Assembly (NCBI GenBank): GCA_028283855.1
Contig: JAPWJX010000004.1
Span: 62,001 to 126,000, forward strand
Reading direction: 5' to 3'
Source: Verrucomicrobium sp.
Lineage (GTDB): Bacteria; Verrucomicrobiota; Verrucomicrobiia; Methylacidiphilales; GAS474
DNA: 64,000 nucleotides
Shown in pieces: positions 45,713-53,987 of this stretch. The notes beneath the pieces are model-generated. The model did no database searches. It was given only the letters and a program-made list of their open reading frames with translations, and was not told where the DNA came from. The translations under genes were made by a program, and so were the position numbers. How positions within the stretch are numbered: the first letter of the stretch is position 1; the number at the start of each line of letters is the position of its first letter.

Positions 45713-46477
45713 TTAATTCTCTTCCGCCACGTCGTTCTCATGGGAGACGCCGTGGATGAAGTCCCGGATGACGGGGTCCTGCGATTCCTGCATCTCCTGC
45801 GGCGTCAGGCGGCAGTAGATCTTTCCCTGGTGGAGCATGGCGATGCGGTCGCCGATGGTGTAGGCGCTTTTCATGTCGTGGGTGACGATCACCACGGTGG
45901 TGCCCTGTTCGTTGGCGGTGCGGAGGATGAGCTTGTCGATGCTGTCGGAAGTCTGGGGGTCGAGGCCGGCGGTGGGCTCGTCGTAAAGGATCAGCCGGGG
46001 GCGGCTCATGACGGCGCGGGCCAGGGCCACGCGCTTGCGCATGCCGCCGCTCAGGTCGGAGGGCATCTTTTTTTCCTGCCCTTCCAGGCCGACGAGGGCC
46101 AGGGCCTCCGCCACCCGCCGCTTCACCTCGGAGGCGTGCGGGGCCTTGAAGGCGCCGACGCGCTCCGTCAGGGAGAAGCCGACGTTCTCCCCCACCGTCA
46201 TGGAGTCGAAGAGGGCGCCGTTCTGGAAGACCATGCCCATCTCCTGCCGCAGGGGGATCAGATCCGTCTCCGAAAGGTGGGTCAACTCGGTGTCCCGGTA
46301 CCAGACCTCGCCGGAGTTCGGCTTGAGGAGGGCGATGAGGTGTTTGAGCAGCACGCTCTTGCCCCCGCCGCTGCGGCCGATGATGACCAGTTTCTCCCCC
46401 TCGGCGATCTCCAGGTCGACGCCCTTGAGGATCTGCTGCCGCTTGATGGTCTTGTGCAGGTTTTTGACCCGGATCAT
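45713..46477 (-). CDS. mlaF: MlaF-like ABC transporter ATPase
   Basis: 254 residues. Walker A IIGRSGGGKSVLLKHLIAL, Q-loop in QEMGMVFQNGALFD, ABC signature DLSGGMRKRVALARAV, Walker B LILYDEPTAGLDP, and H-loop VTHDMKSAYT. This is the energising subunit of the Mla system that maintains outer-membrane lipid asymmetry. It overlaps mlaE by 4 nt and is followed 14 bp on by mlaD. Confidence 0.96.
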   Translation of the reverse strand: MIRVKNLHKTIKRQQILKGVDLEIAEGEKLVIIGRSGGGKSVLLKHLIALLKPNSGEVWYRDTELTHLSETDLIPLRQEMGMVFQNGALFDSMTVGENVGFSLTERVGAFKAPHASEVKRRVAEALALVGLEGQEKKMPSDLSGGMRKRVALARAVMSRPRLILYDEPTAGLDPQTSDSIDKLILRTANEQGTTVVIVTHDMKSAYTIGDRIAMLHQGKIYCRLTPQEMQESQDPVIRDFIHGVSHENDVAEEN

Positions 46478-47307
46478 GTCTTGGAATGGAACAGGGCGTT
46501 GAGAAGGAAGCTGAAGAAGAAGTTGGAGACGAGCACCAGGATGGAGGAGTGGACCGCCGCCTGCGTGGTGGCTTGGCCGACGCCCTCCGCGCCGTGCCCG
46601 GCGGTCAGCCCCTTGTGGATGCTCACCAGGGCGATGATCATGCCGAAGAAGAGCGCCTTCGTCAGGCCGATCCAGATGTTCTTTACCAGGGTGAACTTGA
46701 TCATGTTGTGCATGTAGTAGGTCGGGTCGACCTCCATGACCGGCACGGCCACGATCCAGCTGGCCAGGATGCCGATGGCCATGGCCAGGCCCACCAGGAG
46801 CGGCATGGAGAGGACCAGAGCCAGAAAGCGGGGGACGATGAGGTATTGGGTGGGATAGACGGCCAGGGCCCGCAGGGCGTCGAGCTGCTCCGTCAGCTTC
46901 ATGGTGGAGAGTTCCGCCGCGATGGCCGAGCCGACGCGCCCGGCCACCATCAGCGCGCAGAGGACGGGACCCAGTTCCCGGCACATCGCCACCGCCACGA
47001 CGGGGCCGGTGGCGGAAGCCATCCCCAGTTCCCGGAACTGGAAGAGAGTCTGCGCGGTGAAGACCGCCCCGGTGAATCCGCCGGTGATGAGGACGACGCC
47101 CTGGGAGCGAATGCCGCAGAAGAGGACCTGCCGCAGCAGCTGCCTGCAGCGCAGGGGGTAGGTGAAGAGGGTCTGGACGATTTCCTGGAGGAGAAAGCAA
47201 GCGTGGCCCGTCGCCTCGATGAAGGCGATGGTTGCCGCGCCGAATTTGGAGATCAGGTGCGTCACGGAGGGAAACGAAACCTTAATGGCGGTGGGCCTAT
47301 TAGACAA
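46474..47307 (-). CDS. mlaE: MlaE-like permease
   Basis: 277 residues with about five membrane helices and the MlaE core (VLITGGFTGAVFTAQTLFQF, CRELGPVLCALMVAGRVGSAIAAEL in part, and MEVDPTYYMHN near the coupling helix). First gene of mlaEFD-ispD. The N-terminal ~35 residues are amphipathic, as in other MlaE proteins. It is separated from the clpC terminator by about 30 bp. Confidence 0.95.
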   Translation of the reverse strand: MSNRPTAIKVSFPSVTHLISKFGAATIAFIEATGHACFLLQEIVQTLFTYPLRCRQLLRQVLFCGIRSQGVVLITGGFTGAVFTAQTLFQFRELGMASATGPVVAVAMCRELGPVLCALMVAGRVGSAIAAELSTMKLTEQLDALRALAVYPTQYLIVPRFLALVLSMPLLVGLAMAIGILASWIVAVPVMEVDPTYYMHNMIKFTLVKNIWIGLTKALFFGMIIALVSIHKGLTAGHGAEGVGQATTQAAVHSSILVLVSNFFFSFLLNALFHSKT

Positions 47308-47353
47308 GGCCCCGTATGGCCCGGAAATGGGGGCCGCCCGTCCCTGAAAAGAA

Positions 47354-47385
47354 AAAGGGCGGCGGAGTTTCCTCCGCCGCCCTTT
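47354..47385 (-). terminator. Terminator after clpC
   Basis: A 14-bp perfect stem AAAGGGCGGCGGAG (47354-47367) with CTCCGCCGCCCTTT (47372-47385), loop of 4. On the - strand a T-rich tract (TTCTTTTCA) follows, so it ends mcsB-clpC transcription before mlaE. Confidence 0.85.
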
Positions 47386-47409
47386 CCAAGCCGAACCTTC
47401 TTTTATCTT

Positions 47410-49935
47410 TTAGGAAGGATTCTCCGCCGCCGTGGCGGCGGGCGCGTCGGGGGCGCCGCCGGTGGGCGTGAAGGTGAGGGCGTCGTCGGTGACGTCGACC
47501 TCGATGGTCTGGGACTCCTTGAGGGTCCCCTTGAGGAGTTCTTCCGCCAGGGGGTTTTCCAGGTAGCGCTCCACGGCGCGGCGCAGCGGCCGGGCGCCGT
47601 ATTGCGGGTCGTAGCCCTTCTCGATGAGGAAGTCGGTGGCGGCCTGGCTGAGCTTGAGCGTGAGCTGGCGGCTTTCCAGGCGGCGGCCCACCTTGGCCAC
47701 CTCCAGGTCGACGATCTGCGTCATGTCCGACTTGTTGAGCGAGCGGAAGACGATGATGTCGTCCAGGCGGTTGAGGAACTCCGGCTTGAAGGTCTTCTTC
47801 ACCTGCTCGAGCATCCGCTCCTTCATCTGCTCGTAGGTGGCCTCGTCCTTGTTGGAGGTGAAGCCGAGCGACCCCTTGTTGAAGCCGGTGTCGGCCCCGA
47901 CGTTGGAGGTCATGAGGATGATGGTGTTCCGGAAGTCGATCTTGCGGCCCAGGCTGTCGGTGACGATGCCGTCTTCCAGGATCTGCAGGAGCACGTTCCA
48001 GACGTCCGGGTGGCCCTTCTCGATCTCGTCGAAGAGGACGACGCTGTAGGGGCGGCGGCGGACTTTCTCCGTGAGCTGGCCGCCCTCCTCGTAGCCGACG
48101 TAGCCCGGAGGCGAGCCGATGAGGCGGGAGACGTTGAACTTCTCCATGTACTCGGACATGTCGATCTGGATGAGCGATTCGGAGCTGCCGAAGACGTGCT
48201 CCGCCAGGGTCTTGGCCAGCATCGTCTTGCCGACGCCGGTGGGGCCCAGGAAGATGAAGGAGCCGATCGGCCGCTTCGGGTCCTTGAGGTCGGCGCGGGA
48301 GCGCTGCAGGGCGCGGCCCAGGGCCACGATCGCCTCGTCCTGGCCGATGACCTTGCCCTTGAGCACGTCGGCGACCTGGAGGAGCTTCTCGCGGTCCTTG
48401 GCGGTGACGCGGGAGATGGGCACGCCGGTCCACTTGGAGACGATGTGCATGATGTCGTCCTCGGTCACGCTGACCTCGGCCTCGTCACGCTTCGTGCGCC
48501 AGTTGTGGAGGATGGCCTCCAGCTTGTCCTTGGCGTTCTTCTCCTCGTCGCGGAGGGAGGCGGCTTTCTCGAAGTCCTGGGCCTTGATGCAGGCGTCCTT
48601 GCGGTTCTTGATCTCCGCCAGCTCGCCCTCGATGTCCTTCACGTCGGGCGGGCGCATGGTGGCGGCGATGCGCGCGCGGGCGCCCGCCTCGTCCATGATG
48701 TCGATCGCCTTGTCCGGCAGGAAGCGGCCGGTCAGGTAGCGGTCGGAGAGCTTGGCCGCGGCGACGATGGCCTCGTCGGTGAACTTGGCCTTGTGGTGCG
48801 CCTCGTACTTCACCTTCAGGCCCTGGAGGATCTGGATGGTGTCCTCCACGCTGGGGGCCTCCACGGTGACGGTCTGGAAGCGGCGCTCCAGGGCGGAGTC
48901 CTTTTCGATGTATTTGCGGTACTCGGCCAGGGTGGTGGCGCCGATGCACTGCAGCTCGCCGCGGGAGAGGGCGGGCTTGATGATGTTGGAGGCGTCCATC
49001 GCCCCTTCCGCCGAGCCCGCGCCCACGATGGTGTGCAGCTCGTCGATGAAGAGGATGATGTTCTTGGCCTTGCGGATCTCTTCCATCACGGCCTTGATGC
49101 GCTCCTCGAACTGGCCGCGATACTTGGTGCCGGCGACCATGAGGGCGAGGTCGAGGGTGATGACTTTCTTGTCCCGCAGGAGTTCCGGCACGTTGCCGGC
49201 GGCGATTTCCTGGGCCAGGCCTTCGACGATGGCGGTCTTGCCGACGCCGGCCTCGCCGATGAGGACGGGGTTGTTCTTCGTGCGGCGGCACAGGACCTGG
49301 ATGACGCGCTCGATCTCGTTGGAGCGGCCGATGACGGGGTCGAGCTCGCCCTTGCGGGCGACTTCGGTCAGGTCGCGGCCGAAGGACTTGAGCGCGGGGG
49401 TCTTGACCTCCTTGCGGGAGCTGGGGCCGGTGGGCTCGCCGCCGCCGGCGGTCTCGCCCGACTCTTCCTCCCCGCCCGATTCCCCGGCGGAGAAGTTGGG
49501 GTCGAGTTCCTTTAAGATTTCGTTGCGGGCGCGCTCGAGGTCGATCTCCAGGCTCTTGAGCACGCGGGCGGCGACGCCCTCGCCCTCGCGCAGGAGGCCC
49601 AGGAGGACGTGCTCCGTGCCGACGTAGCTGTGGTTGAGCGCCTTGGCTTCCTTACCGGCCAGGGCCAGCACCTTCTTCACGCGGGGCGTGTAGGGGATGT
49701 TGCCGGAGACTTTGGATTCCGGGCCGGTGCCGACCTGCTTTTCGACTTCCGAGCGGACGGTCTCCAGGTCGACGCCCATCTTCTGCAGGACGTTGACGGC
49801 GACGCCCTGGCCCAGCTTGATGAGGCCCAGGAGCAGGTGCTCCGTGCCGACGTAGTTGTGGTTGAAGCGGTCAGCCTCCTTGCGGGCCAAGGAGAGGACC
49901 TGCTGGGCGCGGGGGGTGAAGTTGTTCATGGACAT
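47410..49935 (-). CDS. clpC: AAA+ unfoldase ClpC
   Basis: 841 residues. Two N-terminal Clp repeats ([20 protein letters not shown] and [16 protein letters not shown]), D1 with [16 protein letters not shown], a middle domain with UvrB/C-like coil ([18 protein letters not shown]), and D2 with [20 protein letters not shown]. The N-domain binds phospho-arginine-tagged substrates in Bacillus. The gene lies 3 bp after mcsB, the arginine kinase, which supports a McsB-ClpC-ClpP degradation route. ClpP is not in the window. Confidence 0.97.
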   Translation of the reverse strand: MSMNNFTPRAQQVLSLARKEADRFNHNYVGTEHLLLGLIKLGQGVAVNVLQKMGVDLETVRSEVEKQVGTGPESKVSGNIPYTPRVKKVLALAGKEAKALNHSYVGTEHVLLGLLREGEGVAARVLKSLEIDLERARNEILKELDPNFSAGESGGEEESGETAGGGEPTGPSSRKEVKTPALKSFGRDLTEVARKGELDPVIGRSNEIERVIQVLCRRTKNNPVLIGEAGVGKTAIVEGLAQEIAAGNVPELLRDKKVITLDLALMVAGTKYRGQFEERIKAVMEEIRKAKNIILFIDELHTIVGAGSAEGAMDASNIIKPALSRGELQCIGATTLAEYRKYIEKDSALERRFQTVTVEAPSVEDTIQILQGLKVKYEAHHKAKFTDEAIVAAAKLSDRYLTGRFLPDKAIDIMDEAGARARIAATMRPPDVKDIEGELAEIKNRKDACIKAQDFEKAASLRDEEKNAKDKLEAILHNWRTKRDEAEVSVTEDDIMHIVSKWTGVPISRVTAKDREKLLQVADVLKGKVIGQDEAIVALGRALQRSRADLKDPKRPIGSFIFLGPTGVGKTMLAKTLAEHVFGSSESLIQIDMSEYMEKFNVSRLIGSPPGYVGYEEGGQLTEKVRRRPYSVVLFDEIEKGHPDVWNVLLQILEDGIVTDSLGRKIDFRNTIILMTSNVGADTGFNKGSLGFTSNKDEATYEQMKERMLEQVKKTFKPEFLNRLDDIIVFRSLNKSDMTQIVDLEVAKVGRRLESRQLTLKLSQAATDFLIEKGYDPQYGARPLRRAVERYLENPLAEELLKGTLKESQTIEVDVTDDALTFTPTGGAPDAPAATAAENPS

Positions 49936-49938
49936 AAA

Positions 49939-51057
49939 TTAAGAGGTGGACTCGGGGGGGGTGATGCCGCCGGCTCCGTTTAAGGTATGGGTGTCGGGCG
50001 AGGGAAAGTCACGCAGATGTTCGCGGATGAAGTCGGCGCGCAGGCCGTCCCGTTCCTCGGTGGTGAGCTTGCGGTCGTAGTCCATCTGCAGGTGGGCGGG
50101 CTGGGTGCGGATGAGGCACTCGTCGATCTCGAAGCGGCAGGAATCGGGGAAGATTCCCAGGTCGACGCCCAGGCGCATGAGGGAAAGGAGGTTGAGGGCT
50201 TCCTTGGAGGAGATGGCGTAGCCGTAGCGCAGGACGCCGTAGGCGCGGCCGACCTGGTCGGCCACGGCGCGGCCCTTTTCCTGCACCAGCTTGGTGCGGG
50301 CGTTGTCCTCGTGCTCGATGATCTGGTGGATCACCTTTTGCAGGCGCTCGATGATGGCGGACTCGCCCTCGCCCAGGGTCATCTGGTTGGAGACCTGGAA
50401 GAGGTTGCCCAGGGCCTCGGTGCCCTCGCCGTAGAGGCCGCGCACGGCCAGGCCGATGCGGTTGACCGCCTTGATGATCTGGCCGATCTGCTCGGAAAGG
50501 ACCAGGGCGGGCAGGTGGAGCATGACGGAGGCGCGCATGCCGGTGCCGACGTTGGTCGGGCAGGCCGTCAGGTAGCCGATCTGCGGGGAGAAGGCGAAGT
50601 CGAGCTTGGCGTCCAGCTCGCTGTCGATCTTGTCGGCGGCCTTCCAGAGGTTCTTGAGCTGGAGGCCGGCGCGGAAGGTCTGGATGCGGAGGTGGTCCTC
50701 CTCGTTGATCATGACGGAGAGGGTGCGGGGCTTGTTCACGGCCAGGCCGCTGCCGGCGTTCTTCGCGGCGTGCTCCCGGCTGATGAGGTGCTGTTCGACG
50801 AGGACCTGCTTTTCCAGCGGGGTGAAGTGGTCCATCGAGTCGCTCAGGACGGCGTGGCCCATCTCCGGCAGGGAGAGGACGGCGGGCAGGATGGAGCCGA
50901 GGATTTTTTCCCGCTCGGCCTTTTTGGCCCAGCCGGGGAAGGGGTGGCTGTTGAGATTCCGGGCCAGCCGGACGCGGGTGCAGATGACCACGCGGTTGCT
51001 CCCGTTATCACCGCGGAGCCACTCGCTGCTCGACTTGAGCAAATTGGCGATCTTCAC
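49939..51057 (-). CDS. mcsB: Protein-arginine kinase McsB
   Basis: About 372 residues from GTG 51057; a TTG at 51087 would add ten. Phosphagen-kinase fold: VICTRVRLARNLNSHPFPG, the substrate loop MINEEDHLRIQTF with catalytic Glu, CPTNVGTGMRASVMLHLP, and the C-terminal helical domain. It phosphorylates arginine side chains to mark proteins for ClpC. No McsA activator gene is present next to it, unlike Bacillus (ctsR-mcsA-mcsB-clpC). It is cotranscribed with clpC. Confidence 0.93.
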   Translation of the reverse strand: MKIANLLKSSSEWLRGDNGSNRVVICTRVRLARNLNSHPFPGWAKKAEREKILGSILPAVLSLPEMGHAVLSDSMDHFTPLEKQVLVEQHLISREHAAKNAGSGLAVNKPRTLSVMINEEDHLRIQTFRAGLQLKNLWKAADKIDSELDAKLDFAFSPQIGYLTACPTNVGTGMRASVMLHLPALVLSEQIGQIIKAVNRIGLAVRGLYGEGTEALGNLFQVSNQMTLGEGESAIIERLQKVIHQIIEHEDNARTKLVQEKGRAVADQVGRAYGVLRYGYAISSKEALNLLSLMRLGVDLGIFPDSCRFEIDECLIRTQPAHLQMDYDRKLTTEERDGLRADFIREHLRDFPSPDTHTLNGAGGITPPESTS

Positions 51058-51167
51058 CTTAAAAACAGTAGGGCTTTTGGGGAGCAATGCAATGGGGAAA
51101 CCCCTCCATTTATTTACTTAGGCAAGTGACGGCGTTGAGCGCCGGCCGCCGCGTCGGGGAGGGAATC

Positions 51168-51196
51168 CAAAGGGAAGACCCAGGGTCTTCCCTTTG
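51168..51196. terminator. Perfect hairpin between lexA and mcsB
   Basis: CAAAGGGAAGACCC (51168-51181) and GGGTCTTCCCTTTG (51183-51196) form a near-gapless palindrome directly after the lexA stop. No T tract follows. It may protect the lexA 3' end or attenuate read-through into mcsB. Confidence 0.55.
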
Positions 51197-51198
51197 CA

Positions 51199-51825
51199 TC
51201 ACACATAGCTGCGGACGACGCCGACGACGACTCCCTGCACGCTCAGTTCCTCGCAAGGCAGGAGGTCGGGGTAGGCGGGGTTTTCCGCCTTCAGGAAATA
51301 GGCGCCGCGGCGCTGGAGGAGCCGCTTGAGGGTGCATTCCCCGTCGATCAGCGCGGCGACGATGTCGCCCGGGGTGGCCTGCTTTTTTTCGAGGATGACC
51401 AGGTCGCCGTCCTCGATTCCCGCGCCGACCATGCTTTCCCCCTTCACGCGGACGGCGAAGGCCCGGTCCGGGTGGGAGATGCCGACGGTGCTGGGGACGA
51501 AGGAGAGGGTCTCGCGCGCGGCGCCCCCGTCGAAGCGGTCCGGGATGCCCGCCGGGATCGACTCGAAGAGGGGGAGTTGGAAGCCGGAAAGGGGGGCGGG
51601 CTGGGGCTTTTGCCGCAGGGAAAAGAGCCCCCGGGAGCGGGCTTCCCGCAGGATCATCTTGGCCGCCTCCAGCTTTTCCAGGATGTAGGAGACGGCGCGC
51701 GGGCTGGCGAAGCCGCAGTGGGTCTGGATCTCCCGGATGGTCGGCGGGCGGGCGTGGCGCTCGCTGTAATTCTCGATGAAATCGAGCACCATCTGCTGGG
51801 AGGCGGTCAGGGGGCGGTCGGCCAT
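51199..51825 (-). CDS. lexA: SOS repressor LexA
   Basis: 208 residues. N-terminal winged helix (RPPTIREIQTHCGFASPRAV), cleavage site Ala92-Gly93 in FESIPAGIPD, and the S24 autopeptidase dyad Ser131 in VKGESMVGAGIEDGD and Lys167 in DGECTLKRLL. It represses SOS genes until RecA-stimulated self-cleavage. The ATG at 51825 is chosen over an upstream start at 51861. The palindrome at 51825-51844 overlaps this start and is a candidate autoregulatory site. Confidence 0.95.
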   Translation of the reverse strand: MADRPLTASQQMVLDFIENYSERHARPPTIREIQTHCGFASPRAVSYILEKLEAAKMILREARSRGLFSLRQKPQPAPLSGFQLPLFESIPAGIPDRFDGGAARETLSFVPSTVGISHPDRAFAVRVKGESMVGAGIEDGDLVILEKKQATPGDIVAALIDGECTLKRLLQRRGAYFLKAENPAYPDLLPCEELSVQGVVVGVVRSYV

Positions 51826-51844
51826 ATAATACGATTGTATAATA
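51825..51844. promoter_or_regulatory. Palindrome over the lexA start, candidate LexA operator
   Basis: TATAATACGATTGTATAATA matches its own complement at most positions and lies between lexA and the divergent Tiki-like gene. It contains TTGTATAATAA (51835-51845), one base different from TTGTATAACAA in the recA promoter. It also contains TATAAT/TATTAT hexamers, so promoter elements could explain part of the symmetry. Confidence 0.5.
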
Positions 51845-51890
51845 ACTTTTCGGCGTGTCAAGGGGGCTCCGAATAGGTGAATTATCTCTT

Positions 51891-52655
51891 ATGCCGGTCC
51901 TGCCGCCGCCCCCGCCGCCGCTGCCCAACGTCTGCCTGGGAGAGTCTCACGCCAGCGCCACGCATCTGCGGATCGAGACGGACGCGCTGTCCCGCCTCAA
52001 GCCCTGGGGCTACCACATTTTTCTGGCCGAATTGCCCCGGGACGGCCGCGCGGCGGGGGAGCGCTACTTCCGTTCCCCGCGCAGCCGGGGGGATTACGAG
52101 CAGTTTCTGGCCGCCCTTGTCGACCTGGCCGATCCGGCGCTGCCCGACACGGCGCGGGAGGAGAAGATCGGCCGCCTGGCCGCCTCGGAAACGATGGCCC
52201 ACGGCATCGGCCTGACGGTGAAGGCTTACGACGCGGGTTATCAGATCGAATTCGCCGACGTTCCGTCCCGGCAGTGGCTGGGCCCGGCCATGCTGATGAA
52301 GGAGCGTAACGAGGCGATCGCCGAGCGGATCGCCGCCTTCGACCGGCAGGGCGTCCTGGCCGTCAACGGCGCCAACCACGTGGCCGACCATGGCGACGGG
52401 GCCCGCTCGATCAAGGAAGACCTCCGCGCCGGGGGCCGCGACTGCGAGACTTTCGCCCTCACCATCGGCGGCTGGCGGGCGGACGAGCTGGCGCCCGGCC
52501 TGGGCTGGAAGCGCCCCGCCTTCGACCATGAGGCGGCCAGCGCCGACGAGATCCTCTCCGCCCTGGAGCCCAAGCTGCCGCAAAAGATCCCCTTCGCCCG
52601 TCCGGGCAGGGCGGCGGTTCCCGCTGGCCGGGGAGGCCGTTCGGTGGAAAAGTAA
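51891..52655 (+). CDS. ChaN/Tiki-superfamily-like protein
   Basis: 254 residues without a signal peptide. The N-terminal LGESHASATHLR, the central LAELPRDGRAAG and the paired LMKERNEAIAERIAAFDRQG and VLAVNGANHVADHGD follow the Tiki/EreA/ChaN pattern of scattered His, Glu and Arg residues. Relatives are metal-dependent proteases, erythromycin-esterase-like or haem-binding proteins. The exact branch is unclear. A poly-proline run (PPPPPPLP) precedes the first motif. It is divergent from lexA across 65 bp, so it may share the candidate operator. Confidence 0.6.
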   Translation: MPVLPPPPPPLPNVCLGESHASATHLRIETDALSRLKPWGYHIFLAELPRDGRAAGERYFRSPRSRGDYEQFLAALVDLADPALPDTAREEKIGRLAASETMAHGIGLTVKAYDAGYQIEFADVPSRQWLGPAMLMKERNEAIAERIAAFDRQGVLAVNGANHVADHGDGARSIKEDLRAGGRDCETFALTIGGWRADELAPGLGWKRPAFDHEAASADEILSALEPKLPQKIPFARPGRAAVPAGRGGRSVEK

Positions 52656-52659
52656 GGCC

Positions 52660-53103
52660 ATGGCCGCGCCTTCCGACCGTTCCGTCGTCGTCTATTTCGA
52701 CGGGGTCTGCAACCTCTGCAACGGTTTCGTCGATTTCCTTGTCCGGCGGGACCGCGCCCGCCGCCTCCGCTACGCGCCGCAGCAAGGGCCGACCTACGCC
52801 GCCCTCCGCGTCCGCCACCCGGAGCTGCCCCTGCCGGAGAGCGGAGGCCGCTCTACGGAAAACGTGGTCACCGTCGTTACTGAAAATGGGGGGGAGCGGA
52901 TCTACCACGCCTCCGACGCCGTCCGCGCCGCCCTGGCGGAGCTGCCTGGCGGATGGGGCCTGCTGCGGCTCTTCGGCATCGTCCCGCGCTTTCTCCGGGA
53001 CGGAGTTTACAAGGTAATCGCGCGGAACCGCTACAAGCTCTTCGGCAAGCGGGAGACCTGCCGCCTTCCGTCGCCGGAGGAAAAGGCGCTTTTCTGGGAC
53101 TAA
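52660..53103 (+). CDS. DCC-family (DUF393) thioredoxin-like protein
   Basis: 147 residues. The redox motif D-G-V-C-N-L-C near residue 15 (VVYFDGVCNLCNGFVDFLVR) defines the DCC family, predicted thiol-disulfide oxidoreductases. A typical following segment is APQQGPTYAAL, then LFGIVPRFLRDGVYKVIARN and YKLFGKRETC. The physiological partner is unknown. It starts 2 bp after the upstream Tiki-like gene. Confidence 0.88.
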   Translation: MAAPSDRSVVVYFDGVCNLCNGFVDFLVRRDRARRLRYAPQQGPTYAALRVRHPELPLPESGGRSTENVVTVVTENGGERIYHASDAVRAALAELPGGWGLLRLFGIVPRFLRDGVYKVIARNRYKLFGKRETCRLPSPEEKALFWD

Positions 53104-53113
53104 GCGGGCGCCG

Positions 53114-53125
53114 ATAGCCGAATTA
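53114..53125 (+). repeat. 12-bp motif ATAGCCGAATTA (one of four copies)
   Basis: Exact copies lie at 19182-19193 (+), 30128-30139 (- strand), 31273-31284 (- strand) and here (+). Each is on the coding strand 0-37 bp before the start of a small gene or broken gene. It has no known function. Confidence 0.5.
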
Positions 53126-53131
53126 AGAGGC

Positions 53132-53557
53132 ATGAGCCCCAATGCCTCTCTGAAGGACAAGTCCCCGCGCGGCCTGAGCGGCCGCCTGATCGACTGGGGC
53201 GCCGCCCGCCTCGACGAGGTCATCGCCGCCGCCCGCGCCGAGATGCGGGAAGGCCCCGCCCGCCGCCAGGAGGCGAAGGAGACGGACCTGCGTCGCGGCC
53301 TCGAGGGCCATCTGGGCAACGTCGTCCGCGCCCGGGAAGGCGTCCTGCGGGAGAGCCACCACCCCGCCCTTTTCGTCCAGGCCAACATCGGCAGCTTGCG
53401 CCGCGCCGCCACCCTGGTGGAGCGCGCGCCGGAGCCGCAGCGCGCGGCCCTGATCGACTTCCTGGAGGAAGCTTTTTCCCGCAGCGACGCGCCCGTCCGC
53501 GCCACCGCCGCCGGGGCCGTCCTGGCCCTCGTCGAAGACCGCCGCCAGGGCCGCTGA
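53132..53557 (+). CDS. Helical orphan protein
   Basis: 141 residues, mostly charged helix with no membrane segment. N-terminal LSGRLIDWGAARLDEVIAAAR is amphipathic. The C-terminal VERAPEPQRAALIDFLEEAF and APVRATAAGAVLALVEDRRQ resemble a HEAT-like helical pair. The family is not recognised. The motif ATAGCCGAATTA (53114-53125) lies 6 bp before the ATG. The following dUTPase gene starts 43 bp downstream. Confidence 0.6.
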   Translation: MSPNASLKDKSPRGLSGRLIDWGAARLDEVIAAARAEMREGPARRQEAKETDLRRGLEGHLGNVVRAREGVLRESHHPALFVQANIGSLRRAATLVERAPEPQRAALIDFLEEAFSRSDAPVRATAAGAVLALVEDRRQGR

Positions 53558-53563
53558 CCTCGG

Positions 53564-53598
53564 CCCTTGTCTAATCGTCGATTGGCTCTAGACAAGGG
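53564..53598 (+). promoter_or_regulatory. Hairpin covering the dUTPase ribosome site
   Basis: CCCTTGTCTA (53564-53573) pairs perfectly with TAGACAAGGG (53589-53598). The AAGGG that could serve as the ribosome-binding site lies in the stem, 2 bp before the ATG at 53601. This could regulate translation or end the upstream transcript. No T tract follows. Confidence 0.45.
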
Positions 53599-53600
53599 CG

Positions 53601-53972
53601 ATGGACAAACTCGAAGAAATTTTCCGCCTGCAGGCCGAGCTCAACCTGCGCATCGGCGTGGACACCTCCTCCCTGGACGAGGAGGGGAAGGCCAAGTGGC
53701 TCCTCAACTACACCCGCGCCATGAGCCAGGAAATGGCGGAGCTGATCGACAGCGTCCCCTGGAAGTGGTGGGCGAAGTACCAGAAATTCGACGAGCAGAA
53801 CGCCCGCGTCGAGGTCGTCGACCTCTTCCACTTCCTCGTCTCCATGGCCCAGGTCCTGGGCATGAGCGCGGAGGACATCTACGCCGCCTACCAAAAGAAG
53901 CACGCCGTCAACGTGAAGCGGCAGGAGACCGGCTACGCCGTCAAGGACCACGACGATTCCCGCCACGTCTGA
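53601..53972 (+). CDS. All-alpha (dimeric-type) dUTP diphosphatase
   Basis: 123 residues of the MazG/dUTPase-2 all-alpha NTPase family. Signature helices are LEEIFRLQAELN, QEMAELIDSVPWKWW and VEVVDLFHFLVSMAQVLG, the last two carrying the acidic metal ligands. It hydrolyses dUTP to dUMP and pyrophosphate, keeping uracil out of DNA. It is unrelated to the beta-fold trimeric Dut. It is short compared with Leishmania or phage versions, but typical of bacterial ones. Confidence 0.87.
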   Translation: MDKLEEIFRLQAELNLRIGVDTSSLDEEGKAKWLLNYTRAMSQEMAELIDSVPWKWWAKYQKFDEQNARVEVVDLFHFLVSMAQVLGMSAEDIYAAYQKKHAVNVKRQETGYAVKDHDDSRHV

Positions 53973-53987
53973 TCTGATCCGATCCGC

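Noticed and set aside
46486-49515. Open frame of about 1000 codons opposite mlaE and clpC
   Set aside because: Spans two well-supported genes on the other strand and shows only shadow composition.
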